From: Porites lobata
Taxonomy: Eukaryota > Cnidaria > Anthozoa > Scleractinia > Poritidae
NCBI GenBank assembly: GCA_942486035.1
Contig: CALNXK010000178.1
Location: 765,001 to 829,000, forward strand
Direction of reading: 5' to 3'
DNA: 64,000 nucleotides
A program made the position numbers and the translations under genes. The notes under the pieces are model-generated. The model did not search any database and was not told where the DNA came from. It saw only the letters and a program-made list of their open reading frames with translations. The number at the start of each line of letters is the position of its first letter. Within the stretch, counting starts at the first letter, position 1. Shown piece by piece: positions 11,655 through 21,965 of this stretch.

Positions 11655-11888
11655 ACAGCTAGCTCACAGGCACACCACTCAAATGCTTAGAAACAAATAA
11701 ATCAGATGCAACATAACAGTTTAAAAACCCCAACTGGTAGGACGCAGGCAGCTGGCCATTTACAAGCGTGGCCGAGGATTTGAACTTGGGACGACCGAGA
11801 ACAAATCCAGCAAGTGGCCAGAGCGGGAATCGAACCCGGGACCATCGGATTGCGAGTCCGACGCGCTGACCACTAGGCCACGCTCCCT
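11655..11888 (-). mobile_element. tRNA-derived SINE
   Basis: Read on the minus strand, a tRNA-like head starts at 11888. It has a pol III A box TGGCCTAGTGG (11870-11880) and B box GGTTCGATTCC (11826-11836). A unique tail follows, with 'ccacttgctggatttgttct' and 'ctcggccacgcttg'. The head cannot fold into a proper acceptor stem because the 3' strand merges with the T-arm, so this is a SINE rather than a tRNA gene. The downstream end near 11655 is estimated. Confidence 0.75.
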
Positions 11889-12532
11889 CCATTTCTATGC
11901 GCTCGGCTCTCGTTCGTCCCATTATTTGCCCCCTTTTCCCACTGCTAAGCCTACTCCCAGAGTAAAACAATACGTGCGGGTGAGGAGAAGATAATTTTAT
12001 GTTCCTTTGGTGTGGGTTCAAAGGAAAGATTACTCCTTACGCTTTTTCCCCCTCCCTCTATCTCGAAGTGAAAGGAAAGATATCCCATTTATAAATGCAG
12101 TTATCGGCGTCTGCGTGATACATAATCTTTTGCAACTTACCGGACGGTATAGTTTAAGAGTGATTTTACTTACCGTATTTATTAAATTAAACGCCGCGGA
12201 GTTTATTAAATTTTTCGTGATTCGAGTGTGGCATTGAAGTATACTTACTTTCAACTCAAAAAAATTGTTATCAATAAAAGCGAGTTTCCAGTGCTTGGTT
12301 AAGCTGAATTACCGTATAGTGTTTTCGTGTTTCAGATTATATCAGGCTTTGAGCTTCGAATATACTGAACTTAAAATATTGCTACAATCAAGGAAAATAT
12401 TTTTGGGAGGCCTGCTTAAACTTGATTATTACATCACTTGGTTTTTGAGTCTATTATTGGGATAATGAAGCGGCGTTTATTCAAGGGCGGTGTTTAGGTT
12501 TCTGCTTTTACATGTAAAATGCGGTCAGGTGA

Positions 12533-12975
12533 TTAGATCCCATCGACCGTAGCCCTTTCCTCCACTCATGAAATTTACACAAGGTAGAACTGTTTTCTGC
12601 TTTTATATCACAATCAGATGATATTTCGAGCTAGAAATGTTCATGAAAGTGCAAGTCTCTTCAATTTGAAATAAAAGAAACAGTTGGCACGAAAGATAGT
12701 AGGATTCGAACCCACGACCCAGATGGGCCAGTCTACTACGACAACCACTAGACCACTGAGGAATTGCTAGATGGAGATGAAATAATTTCTAAAAGTGCAT
12801 ATAGCATCGACCCCAGCCTTAAAAAAATACCCCAACCAGTTTCGAAACAGTGTTTAACCCTAATCAGGTAGAGGCAGTGGTTAACCCTAATCTGTAAAAG
12901 GCCGCGCTCAACCCTAATACAACGTTGTGTAAATTTCATGAGGTGTCCGAAGGGGCTACGGTCGATGGGACCTAA
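12533..12975. mobile_element. Nested TIR element containing a tRNA-like sequence
   Basis: The inverted ends are ttagatcccatcgaccgtag (left) and a near-complement (right). Similarity continues through 'atgaaatttacacaa', about 50 bases per arm. The element lies entirely inside the TTACCGTATT element. A run of 'accctaat' repeats (12854-12919) lies near its right arm. The target duplication is unclear. Confidence 0.72.
12690..12765 (-). repeat. tRNA-like sequence (SINE head)
   Basis: On the minus strand, an A-box-like TGGTCTAGTGG and a B-box GGTTCGAATCC are correctly spaced, as in tRNA or SINE promoters. Stems are too imperfect for a functional tRNA. Its position inside a TIR element suggests a SINE that inserted into a DNA transposon. 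Confidence 0.6.
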
Positions 12976-13018
12976 TGATAACCGTAAAATGCGGCGTTTA
13001 ATCGAATAAATACGGTAA

Positions 13019-14990
13019 CCCTAGAACTACCGTCTAACAATTATTGCTAAAAAGGTAGACATAAACAAACAAACAAACAAAGAACGAAGTTAGTGTCGTG
13101 TTAATGCATAGTAATCCACAGTAGTTGTGTTCCAAAAAAAGGAAAACAAGCAAACAAAAAACAAGGCAGAGGTGACGTGGTTCACCGCTTTAGTAGTTTT
13201 CAATTGACCGCAGGCTCAGGTCCTTTTTTTTCACGAGGATTGCTTATTGCAAAAGTTGAATTTGAATTACTTGCTTTGGCTAAACCTTTATATTATATGG
13301 GTCCCGTGATTACAAACTATTCTGCGAAGAAGTGAAAGTACCAGAAAATCCTTTTTCTTCAGCAGCCGGATTACGCAAACATACTAGAAAATTTTTAATG
13401 TATTTTTTAAAATTATTTTCATTTGAAAAAGATATGATAAATACTATTGGATGATTTTATTCGTTTTTAACCTCCTCACAAATATCTTATTTATCGATTC
13501 TATCCATATTACAACTGGAAATTTTTTTTAATCGAGAAGAGACAAATTAGTTGTAGGTCCCATCAGCCAGCACCTCTTCTCTAAACTTACAACTCAGTTT
13601 GTCCTGTGCATTTGTTTCCATCATTTTCCACTAAGGCTTTGAGCCCAGCAGGACAGTTATTTGCTGAAATATGTAAGGAGACACTTTGTAGAAGGTAAGA
13701 AGGGAGTGTTGGTCTAATCTAACAGTAATACGTATGCAGCTTTGAGTTTTTCTTTTCATGAAACAAATGTTTCATGTCTTTAAGGAATGTGTTCCTTGTC
13801 ATTTATTTGCATTTAGCCAGTTCGTTTTCTGCTATTTTCTATAGCGGACGATAGGAAAACTTATCAGGTCTTTCTAGGGGAACTGTCACTAGCTGTAACA
13901 GTACAGATAGCATCTTGGGAAAACTATTGCGTGACATGTTGTACGTGACATGGTCTACTTCCGCTTAGGTTGGAGTGGACTCGCAAGCGAAAGATTTGAG
14001 CACGGAAGTGACGAGTTCCCAGTTCGATTGGTGACACTTTGCAGTGAAGTGGTAAACGTCGCTTGAAAACATATCATCGCCTGTGAATGAATCAGGGAGC
14101 AGGCAAAAGAGCCAGTTAAAATGCGTTGTACATGTACATGTGTCCAGTTGGACTCTAATATGACAAAATGAAGCGACGATATTCACTGTATTTTAGTCAG
14201 TGATTTATTTGGTCGACGGAGACTCTGTTTCGGTTTCATACATCTTGCCTCCACTTAAATGAGTAGAGAAGTATCAGAAAAAAACAGCAAGGTAAGTTTT
14301 ACCATACAGAATAACATCAACTTGGTATGAACAGCACTTCAGCCTTATAGTAGTCAGCTGGAGTAACTTTACTGTAGCGATATGCACGGAAGCCGGAAAG
14401 AGTCTCAACTCTCAACAATTATAAATGCCCGGCTGCTGTCAGTGAATCCTTTTAAAACTTTCTGCGAAATCCCTTTCCCTAACCTCTTGAAAGTGTTCTA
14501 CCTTCAGTTATAATATTCAAGCCAAGCGAGCGGGAAAACCGCCCAGAATTGCTTTGCACCAGAAACTTCGATGTCCCTGGGGAGAAAATGAAAGTGCGAA
14601 AGTGGCGAGTGAAAAGCTAGGGAGTTGTTATTTATTCGTTTGTCTTCCTCTCTATATTCTTATTGATTCTTATCGTCCCCTGTTAAGCTAGCATATCCGA
14701 GTACCTTGGCGCATTCGAGATCAAGTGGGGTACTTTATGAAGGTGTATCTATGACAAAACTAAATAACCTGAAAGTGAAAAGGGTTAAGTGAAATCTGAA
14801 ATTGATACAGAATCAAAGCTAGTAAAAAAGAGACCACGGTAAGAGTAAGAGGAAGAAAAACTCGAAGAAATACTAAAAAGGCCAGCCTCGTTCCCAGTTA
14901 TCCCCGGCGATTTCGGATGTGACGTCATCGGTTCCAAGCCTCCTCTGGTGACTCGAATAGCGCGAGCTGACCTGACTACGAGGCTGTAAA
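13019..14990. other. Spacer without recognised gene
   Basis: No domain, RNA gene or clear mobile element is seen. A (caaa)n microsatellite lies at about 13060-13081. The minus-strand frame 13965-14186 has no recognisable features. Part may be upstream regulatory or intronic sequence of the gene at 15646. Confidence 0.5.
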
Positions 14991-15005
14991 AAAGCCACTG
15001 TCGTA

Positions 15006-15219
15006 TAGGTATAATGCAGAAAGGTATCACGCAAAAGGCATAAAGCAAAAAGGTATCAGGAACTTGTGAGTTATGCTTTTTAGCGTGATGCCTCTTTGTG
15101 TGATGCCTTCCTGCGTGACGCCGTTCTGCTTGATGCCTTTATGTGTGATGTCTTTCTGCGTGATGACTTTCTGCGTTATACCTTTTAGCGTGATTCCTTT
15201 CAACGTGATGCCTTTTTGA
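15006..15219. repeat. 15-bp minisatellite in inverted arrangement
   Basis: Nine consecutive 15-base units of consensus GTGATGCCTTTCTGC run from 15085 to 15219. About three and a half units of the same sequence lie in opposite orientation at 15006-15058. A 26-base spacer separates the two blocks, so the region can fold back on itself. It lies about 430 bases upstream of the cGAS-like start codon. Confidence 0.85.
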
Positions 15220-15235
15220 CGATTTCTCGCGTAAC

Positions 15236-15485
15236 GTAGCGTTACAACATTGTTACATTATTTCAAATGGCTGCAATACTGTTCCAACATTTGAACCCTC
15301 TGCTGAGCTGAAATAGATGTTGCAAATCGTCACGTGTAACATCATCTTAAAGGCGATGTTTCGCGCGAGATGATTTGTAACGTCCTTTTTTAGCGCAACA
15401 CAGCATTGCAACATTGTTGCGACATTGTTTTTAAATCGTTACAGCGTTGTTCCAACATTGCAACGCTGTTGTTGAATTGCCTTTT
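15236..15485. repeat. GCAACATTG-rich degenerate repeat
   Basis: Repeated near-palindromic phrases such as 'gttacaacattgttac', 'gcattgcaacattgttgc' and 'gttccaacattgcaacg' cluster here. They look like a dispersed low-order repeat. The region is directly upstream of the cGAS-like gene and may fall in its promoter or 5' intron. Confidence 0.65.
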
Positions 15486-15611
15486 TAGTTCGCGAGATAC
15501 TTGTTGATAACTGTACCGGATAACGTCAAGAATAACGGGATTGTTGTCGTTATAAACGAAGCTGTAAAAAAGGACCTCTTGGGTAATGACTTTAGGGTGA
15601 ATATGTTGTTT

Positions 15612-15625
15612 CAAATTTGTTTTAG
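15612..15625 (+). promoter_or_regulatory. Putative 3' splice site in the 5' leader
   Basis: A pyrimidine/T-rich tract (caaatttgttttag) ends in AG at 15624-15625, 20 bases before the ATG of the cGAS-like gene. This is how a spliced 5' untranslated exon would join. No matching donor was identified, so this is a weak prediction. Confidence 0.4.
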
Positions 15626-15645
15626 ATCACATAGCCGAGGGTAGC

Positions 15646-17382
15646 ATGGCTTCAAAAGCATATGATGAAAGGTATTCAAACAGTGGCTGCCCACTGAACC
15701 AGCTTGACCTGTTTATAGCGGAACTAGCTGACACAAAGGCAAGTTTCCCGGACGGTGAAAACACTCACATTATCCGCGAAGAGCTAAATCAGATTATAGA
15801 AGGTACTTTGCTGGACCTTTCTGGTAAGTACCGACTGTTTCGAAATGCTGTTGTCCAATTGGGAGGAAGCATGGTAGAGGGAACCAAGATTGGACAACCA
15901 GATGAGTTTGACTACGTTTTTGTTTTACCTTCGTTGCAAGAACAGTCGGTGTGGACAAATGGTGAGCCTTTTTATGCCGATGAGTACAACATGAAAATTC
16001 AGTCGACGAAGCTAATTTTGAAAATGAAAGACGTCCCTTTTATTGATGACATTTTATGCCCTGAATGGTGCGACCAGGACGAAAACGAGCAGAGAAGAAG
16101 TCAGCAACTTATTTTTAAAGACGGTAAAAGTCCTTCGAGGGATGAAATCGCCGCCATGGTATCTGTAGCGATTTATCGATCTTTGCAATCACTGGTCGAG
16201 AAATTCCCAAAGTGGAAACATGTCGCCCGATTGAAATGCCCTTCTGGCAGGACATACCTTCAAATTCTTAAGTTTACTGACAATAATGAATCAGAAACTT
16301 TGATATCGGTTGACATTTGCTTAGCCATCCAGATTCCCTACCGTTCGCCGAGCTCTGAACATCAACATTTGCAACTTCTGTTTGAATTCTGGTCTATCAA
16401 TACTATTTCATGCTCAAGGAGATCAGAGACCCCTTGGGAAACGTCAACGCTGAAATCTCTTCCGATTAACTCGTCGGAGAAACGCTGCTATCGTGTTCTA
16501 AAATATCTCATTCAAACTTTTCTTGAATCACATTTCGACATGTACACAATGGAATACAAGGCAGTTATAGAAACGTACACACTAAAGACGTTGATCCTGA
16601 AAGGTATGGTAGAAAGTAAAAAGAAATGGGGGTTGCAACGTCTGGGCCAAACGGCCTTAGAGGTCCTTGATCTGATAAGGCAAGATTTGGCAACTGTGAA
16701 AAGCAAGATGACGAGCTCTGACCCAATGGAAGATCATCCTTTAAAGGTTTCTATGGATTACTCTTTGCACCCAGTATCAGGGGAGCCAGCCCTGTTTCCA
16801 AGATCGAAATTGTACCATTCTCGTAAAGACTTAAACCCGGTATTCCAACGGCCAGAAGCTATTGAAGACCAAGTTACAACCATCATCGAACTACTACTCA
16901 TGGTGAGGGATACAGAAGAGGGGAGACAACACATGTTGTCGCAAATTGAGGCAGTCGAGAGGCTTAAAATTCTTCTAAAGGATAGTACCTGCCAAATTCC
17001 ATTGATGGAAACACTGAAAACCCGAGAGGAAAGTACCAAAAGTGGTGTTTATAACAATTTTTTGTTGATTTGGCATGTTGTCGAGAGAGAAGATTTCAAG
17101 GCCTTCATGAGAAAGAGCAAGTTTGGTATTCCAGTCCAACCAGATGGAAAACAGGATGATTGCATAGTGTTTCCTAAGAGGTTTCCTGTCTTCGAACTTC
17201 TTAACTGTTCTTTGTTCAAGAAAGAAGCTCGTGAAGAAGAAGGAATTGAAATAATGGAGATGGATGTATTCGATCATGGCGATTGGAAGCAAGTGGTTTG
17301 CTGGAATGTTAACGATTCCGTTGGCTTAAAGTCGATTATACCAGGGGAGCTTTGCTCGTTCTGTGCTTCTCAGAAGTCGTAA
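15646..17382 (+). CDS. cGAS-like receptor / Mab-21 family nucleotidyltransferase
   Basis: The single open frame of 578 residues encodes a predicted cGAS/Mab-21-type nucleotidyltransferase. Near the N-terminus is the GS motif (G73-G74-S75-M-V-E-G), followed by the metal-binding pair E87-F-D89 in PDEFDY. The third acidic residue is D223 in 'LISVDICLAI'. This is the full catalytic triad seen in active cGAS and cGAS-like receptors. A C-terminal helical Mab-21 lobe follows, with 'VIETYTLKTLIL' at about 307-318 matching the family's conserved helix. Known members bind double-stranded nucleic acid in the cytosol and make cyclic dinucleotides that activate STING. Corals carry many such genes. Function here is inference: ligand and product are unknown, and the C-terminal ~150 residues are unassigned. 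The ATG has G at +4, and a stop codon in the same frame lies just upstream (tag in 'catagc'). The coding part is intronless, flanked by repeats, and has no neighbouring gene. A catalytically silent Mab-21-like protein is less likely because the triad is complete. Confidence 0.88.
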   Translation: MASKAYDERYSNSGCPLNQLDLFIAELADTKASFPDGENTHIIREELNQIIEGTLLDLSGKYRLFRNAVVQLGGSMVEGTKIGQPDEFDYVFVLPSLQEQSVWTNGEPFYADEYNMKIQSTKLILKMKDVPFIDDILCPEWCDQDENEQRRSQQLIFKDGKSPSRDEIAAMVSVAIYRSLQSLVEKFPKWKHVARLKCPSGRTYLQILKFTDNNESETLISVDICLAIQIPYRSPSSEHQHLQLLFEFWSINTISCSRRSETPWETSTLKSLPINSSEKRCYRVLKYLIQTFLESHFDMYTMEYKAVIETYTLKTLILKGMVESKKKWGLQRLGQTALEVLDLIRQDLATVKSKMTSSDPMEDHPLKVSMDYSLHPVSGEPALFPRSKLYHSRKDLNPVFQRPEAIEDQVTTIIELLLMVRDTEEGRQHMLSQIEAVERLKILLKDSTCQIPLMETLKTREESTKSGVYNNFLLIWHVVEREDFKAFMRKSKFGIPVQPDGKQDDCIVFPKRFPVFELLNCSLFKKEAREEEGIEIMEMDVFDHGDWKQVVCWNVNDSVGLKSIIPGELCSFCASQKS

Positions 17383-17387
17383 ACGTT

Positions 17388-17393
17388 AATAAA
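17388..17393 (+). promoter_or_regulatory. Polyadenylation signal AATAAA
   Basis: A canonical AATAAA lies only six bases after the TAA stop of the cGAS-like gene, followed by a T-rich stretch with TTTTTTGTTC. This predicts a very short 3' untranslated region unless a later site is used. Confidence 0.6.
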
Positions 17394-18308
17394 ACAGCTA
17401 TTTTTTGTTCATCATATCTCTTTCTTACCTTCTCTTCTAACTAAGATTGAGAGGGTGATGGAAGAGTTGCAAATATCCCCAAATACTTGTATGAGATAAC
17501 AGAACCAGACCCAGGCAACAGTGTTTGCTTATGCTTAAATCATGATTTTTGACCTTCAGCTGACACTTAGCCCTAGCATACAGGGAGTACTTTTCACAAA
17601 ATTATGGAAGATCCAAGAAATATTAGACCGTCTTTATGTTTAATTTGTAAAAAGAATAGATGCTACGATAGATAGCATTGCGAAAAAGAACAAAATAGTT
17701 ATTGATTAGCAATGGTGTTCTTGTTTGGACACGTAAGAGTGACTACAGTATTCACTAATTCAGTATTTTACTTGTTTATAGATGTTTCTCTAAAACATAT
17801 CTATTGTAAAACACTGACTTGCTTGATCTCATAAGAAGCTACAATCATGAACAAAAATTCCTGGGATAAACTTGCATTTTGTGGGACTTTCTTCAGTTCA
17901 CACATGTCCAAGCTCACCCAGCCCACAAATAACGTTGGATACTTTTATCCAGTGGGGAAGGGAGAACGAACAGTAATTTTTGAGTAAGACTCACTGTTTT
18001 ATGAGGGCACCCCAAAAATTACAGAAAAAAAATGGATACTGCATTAAGCTGCATTGCATACTGCATAACTATCCCAAGGACTTTTGTCCACTGTAGCAAG
18101 AGAGGTTAAACCTCTTAAGTTTTATCATTGCCTGTCTATTTTTGTGAGTTCCCTTTGTGGGCACATTGACTTCGTAACACCAAATGGATTTTAAGGTCCC
18201 GTCCTTACGAATCCCGCTATTTTTTAAACATATTTTTTTTTACACTAGCATGAGCAAGTTTACTCCAGCTTCGTCTGGACCGAAACAGCCGATTCGTCAG
18301 TGTAAAAA
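17394..18308. other. Spacer without recognised gene
   Basis: No gene or clear element is seen. A weak inverted relation between 'ggatacttttatccagtgg' (about 17938) and 'atcccaaggacttttgtcca' (about 18071) hints at a decayed MITE. Confidence 0.45.
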
Positions 18309-18493
18309 CAGGGGCGGATCTAGGGAGAGGGTGCCGGGGGTGCGCACCCCTCCACCCCCCCTCCTGAGATGACCTGTGGTTTTCTAATACAACTGGTATT
18401 CTGCAAAAAAAAAAACTATGTGGTTTATTGGTGTTGAAGTAGAGCAAAAGACGAGTGCACCCGCTCCTAAAAAAAATCCTGGATCCGCCTCTG
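18309..18493. mobile_element. hAT-like MITE with CAGGGGCGGATC ends
   Basis: The ends CAGGGGCGGATCTAGG and CCTGGATCCGCCTCTG form a 16-base inverted pair around 185 bases. CAGNGGCGGATC termini are typical of non-autonomous hAT elements. Flanks are A-rich on both sides (taaaaa / aaaaag), so an 8-base duplication cannot be shown. Confidence 0.75.
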
Positions 18494-18756
18494 AAAAAGA
18501 AGAAGTGAGCAGCAGTTTAAAAGAATCCAGATTCGTGTGCACAGAGTCTTAATATTATCCAAAAATATTTTCCAGTAGTCATGTTAATGATTCCTTAATT
18601 TATTGCTACTTCAACATAACAGCATTTAAAACGCTAAAAACGATGAAGGGATATTTAATTAGTCATTATAAGTGAACACATCAAATAAAGTACTTACTTG
18701 CATACAAAATGAAATTCATGTGTTTGTGGAGTGTCCCTGAATCTTGGGCAGCAAGC

Positions 18757-18771
18757 AATAGACCTTTTAGT

Positions 18772-18803
<32 letters not shown>

Positions 18804-19490
18804 CGACGATACCACAGAATCCCAAACGTATGTCGTCCTATTCACGTCTATCCCCCTGCATATGTATGCATAGCCTGTTCCAGGCTCCGAGATACGTGAG
18901 ATAGTTGGGTCCTTATTCACGATACCTGCCAGCTTTGCACTCGCTTAAGGACTGATGGGATAAAGGCAATGACACGTGGTTTCTCAGGGGGCAAACAAGT
19001 GAAAAACATTGCCAATGTAAGAAATCGTGGTTGAGTTTGTTTATTTTAGACAACAGGAAATGAAGAACTTCTCATCTTAAAGACGATAATGTCAAAATCA
19101 TGGGTGGAAGTGATCATTGTTAATCTAGACTTTTGTGTGCAGTAGCGACCGTAGATGTCCTCCTAGCAGGCAGTAAAGACGTAAATCTTGCCAAAACTTG
19201 ATATGTACATTTTGCATGACTAGGAAATCGTCGTCTCGTTTTGATAGAATGAACAAACTCGACCGTGATTACTCATATTGGCAGACTTTATCACTTGTTT
19301 GCCCCCTGAAAGACAACGTGACACAGCTTTTATCCCATCGATCCTAGGGCGGGTACAAAGATGGCGGGTATCGTGAATAAGGTCTATTGAGAATGCCCGA
19401 ACTTGAAAGTAAAACCGGAGGAAACTGGGGAGGACATCACTTGGTCTGAATTGGGAAATCAAAACATACAAGCTAACAGGGTCTATTGGA
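18757..19490. mobile_element. Compound foldback element
   Basis: Outer inverted arms of about 46 bases (caatagacc...cagacca) are at 18757-18802 and 19445-19490. Inside, a second inverted pair (18911-19060 and 19235-19382; starts ccttattcacgatacc) extends about 150 bases at moderate identity, including the shared phrase 'agggggcaaacaagtga'. The nested symmetry suggests a foldback transposon, or one TIR element inserted in another. There is no coding content. Confidence 0.7.
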
Positions 19491-19732
19491 GATTGGATAT
19501 AGTTATCCATTATTGCTCAGCAACAAAACACTTTAAAATATTCAGTAGGCATTTTGTCCACTGAGTTGAATAAGCTTCTTTCTTTCGGTAAAATGATGTC
19601 TTTTAGGAGTTCTTAGTCTTAGCTACGAGCAATCGGACGCATCATTCTATTTTTTTTTTTTATTTATTGTTGTATGTTTTTGATTGTATATTATCTATTG
19701 ATCTCAATTGAAACCATCTTTAAGAGAAGTAT

Positions 19733-19860
19733 CCTCCGTGTGGCACGAAGTTTTTGCGGTTTTAATTTTTGCGATTCATGGTATTTTTTCAGCGATCCCG
19801 GGAAAAATAAGTTCCCCAAAATAAAAATGATCGCAAACATTTTTGCTGCAAAAATTTAGT
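19733..19860 (+). repeat. Diverged copy of a 'gtggcacgaa..tttttgcgg' repeat
   Basis: The phrases gtggcacgaagtttttgcgg and aaaatttagtcc recur, inverted, at 22928-23013 (ccgcaaaaatttcgtgccac). Both copies are AT-rich with repeated 'tttttgc' runs. They appear to be members of one dispersed non-coding repeat family. Confidence 0.6.
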
Positions 19861-20502
19861 CCAGAGTAACTATTTTCCAATTTAAATTCGCTACACAGAA
19901 ATACAATACTAAAACATCGTGTCTGTTCAATTACGACTTGTCTCTGTTGTTCAGAAATAACTAAACGGTCTCCAATGAAGTGCTGGTTTTATATATAATA
20001 GGGTACGCACACCGTAGAATTGTTTGATATATGTATTTCTTTTGCAAGTAATCGCTGAAGAAATGAAAATACACGTAATGTGTATTAACAATGCTGAGGC
20101 CTGGCTTTTCTGAAAATCGCAAAAGTTAACTCCCGGCACGAAATACCTAGCCTGTCTACAGACCCTCTAATTTCTCTTAAAAGTCTACTGAGCGCGCGTG
20201 ATAAAAATAGGGGCTTTACGATCCAATGACGCGACGGTAACGAGAACGTCAAAAACAACAATAGAGGGGGGAGGTACAGGAGGGTAAATCTCCTTCCTCC
20301 CTACTTTTTGGGGCAATTTCTCCCTCCTCCCTAAAAGTAAAAATTGTCGGCGTGCAACACACGACTCCTTCACTTAGTCGTAAAGGAAGTATAATGACTT
20401 TCAGAGCTGCGCCTCCATACCAACAAACCACACGAAGAAAACCTAACCACCGTATGTATGCATACAAATATTTTTTATGGAGGGAAAGCGCATATACCTA
20501 CC

Positions 20503-20918
20503 CCAGGGGGATTCTCCCTTAAATAAGCCATATAAGTATGTGCCGCCCCAAAGGGTAGGGTTTTTGCGCCGTTTTGGTCTGAAAACGGGTATAGATTTTG
20601 CTCGTTGTGGTCTGGCATTGGGTATGGTTTTCGAGGAAACTACGGGAGTCTATGAACGTATTAATCGTTTCAGTTCCAAATAAATCAGAAAGAAGGGAAT
20701 AAGCAAATACGAAATGGATTTTAAAATATATTGTTTGAACTCTGGTCTAAATTCTACCTCTACCAGGTCTGAGAAGGGGTATGGATTTCTTAGACCGGGC
20801 CTGAAAACGGGGGTGGAAAATGACATTTTTTAGTCTGAAATCGTGGAAATAGGGTCAGGATTTGAAGAACCGAGCGGCACACGCCCACCCAAAATTCCCG
20901 GGAATATCCCTCTCGGGC
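20503..20918. mobile_element. Diverged relative of the 6109-6547 MITE
   Basis: It starts ccagggggattctcccttaa and continues with 'gccatataagtatgtgc', 'gccccaaagggtaggg' and 'gggtatag' repeats, in the same order as at 6109-6547. It ends at gaatatccctctcggg. Both sides have acctacc, a possible 7-8-base target duplication. Confidence 0.75.
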
Positions 20919-20939
20919 ACCTACCAAGTATCTGAGAGA

Positions 20940-21965
20940 AGTACGCTATCTTACATAAAAAGAAAACTCGTTCCAGTTTGATGGTAGCAACTATCTACAG
21001 ACCCATGGAACAGCCTGGGAACAACGATGGACGCTGCTTGTGCTAACATCTTCATGGCCAGAATAGAAAACCAAATATTGAGAGAGAGTTGTATTGAACC
21101 ACACCTAGGTCACCAGAGGATTTTTCTTGGGTGCGGCCGGTTGCTTTGGTTTCGGGTGCAGGCCGACATATCTTTGGCCGAAGGCAGAAGTCACTAAGGC
21201 GAAGCCGGGAGAAAAACACGAGAAAAAAGGCTTTTCGCGTGGTTCACTATAAAGACTTTACCGTCGGAAACCGCGCATAAAAAGTCTCTTGGTGTCCAGG
21301 GTAATTGAACCGCTGTTTTGGAAAAGATATATTGACGATGTGTTTTCCCTATGGAACACAAGTTAAGACAAAATAGAGAGCTTAAAATAATTGAGGAAAA
21401 GGCAAATAACTTTCACTCTGCTATCAAATTCACCTCGATTCACCGCTGAGATGTCAGAATGGAGATCACTTTTTTGGCCACAAAAATGTACAATGGGGTT
21501 AGATTCAACAAGGAACTAGACGTGCAAATACATTATAAACCAACCAGGAGCCCATGAGCCAACAGAAGCCTTTAACGTACTCGTGTCAACCACCAGGCCT
21601 GAAGAAATGCTTTATTAAAGGACAAGCGCTCAGATATCTAAGGACTGATTCCTCTCAAACCACTTCTGAGGAAAATATAAAAAATTTCGAAAATCGCCAG
21701 ATAGAAAGAGGCAGCAGTGTCCCTATTGTGAGACAGTACCTCTCTGAGTTAAAATTCGCCGACAAGAAAACAGCCCTTCAAAAGAGCAACAAATCTGCGC
21801 GTGAAAAACTACTACCCTTTGTTACAGCTTTACTTAAACTGAAGAAAATACTATGGGGAAATAGCACCTTATACAAAACCAACAACGGCTAAGAGAAATC
21901 TTTAAGGAGCCTCCCCTCATATCATATCGTAAGGAAAAATCCCTTAGGGGTCTACTAGTTAGAGG
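20940..21965 (+). pseudogene. Penelope-like element reverse transcriptase, decayed
   Basis: Broken frames translate to Penelope-like RT landmarks in order. First is 'FDGSNYLQTHGTAWGTTMDA' then 'ANIFM' (the GTAMGT-type motif with neighbours) at about 20978-21070. Next is 'PLFWKRYIDDVF' carrying the YIDD catalytic pair at about 21311-21345. Then come 'ITFLATKMYNG', 'HYKPT', 'CFIKGQALRYLRT' and 'ELKFADKK' to about 21800. Multiple stops and frameshifts and a 203-base insertion show it is dead. Penelope-like elements are an early-branching group that normally adds a GIY-YIG endonuclease downstream. That part is not visible here. Confidence 0.85.
21101..21303. mobile_element. 203-bp MITE inserted in the Penelope-like element
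   Basis: The insert interrupts the RT frame between 'RESCIEP' and 'PLFWKRYIDD'. It is flanked by ATTGAACC on both sides (21093-21100 and 21304-21311). Its ends are imperfect inverted repeats around 'gg(t/a)caccaagag' followed by a T-rich tract and 'gcgcgg'. The 8-base target duplication is compatible with a hAT-type element. Confidence 0.82.

Larger units (their letters stand above)
12170..13018. mobile_element. TIR element with TTACCGTATTTATT ends
   Basis: The outer inverted repeats read TTACCGTATTTATT then six bases then AAACGCCGC on both ends (left 12170, right 13018). Further internal 'gcggcgttta' copies occur near 12472 and 12991. The element spans 849 bases and carries a second TIR element (12533-12975) inside. 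Short open frames inside show no known domain. Confidence 0.75.

Noticed and set aside
11803..11888. A functional tRNA gene on the minus strand
   Set aside because: A and B boxes are good, but the acceptor 3' strand overlaps the T-arm, so no proper cloverleaf forms. A SINE tail follows.
15390..15614. A minus-strand gene overlapping the cGAS-like promoter
   Set aside because: Its repeated residues derive from the GCAACATTG repeat and no domain is visible.
15646..17382. OAS-type or poly(A) polymerase identity
   Set aside because: The spacing of the GS motif, E-x-D pair and distal D, plus the Mab-21 helix, fits the cGAS/Mab-21 group better.
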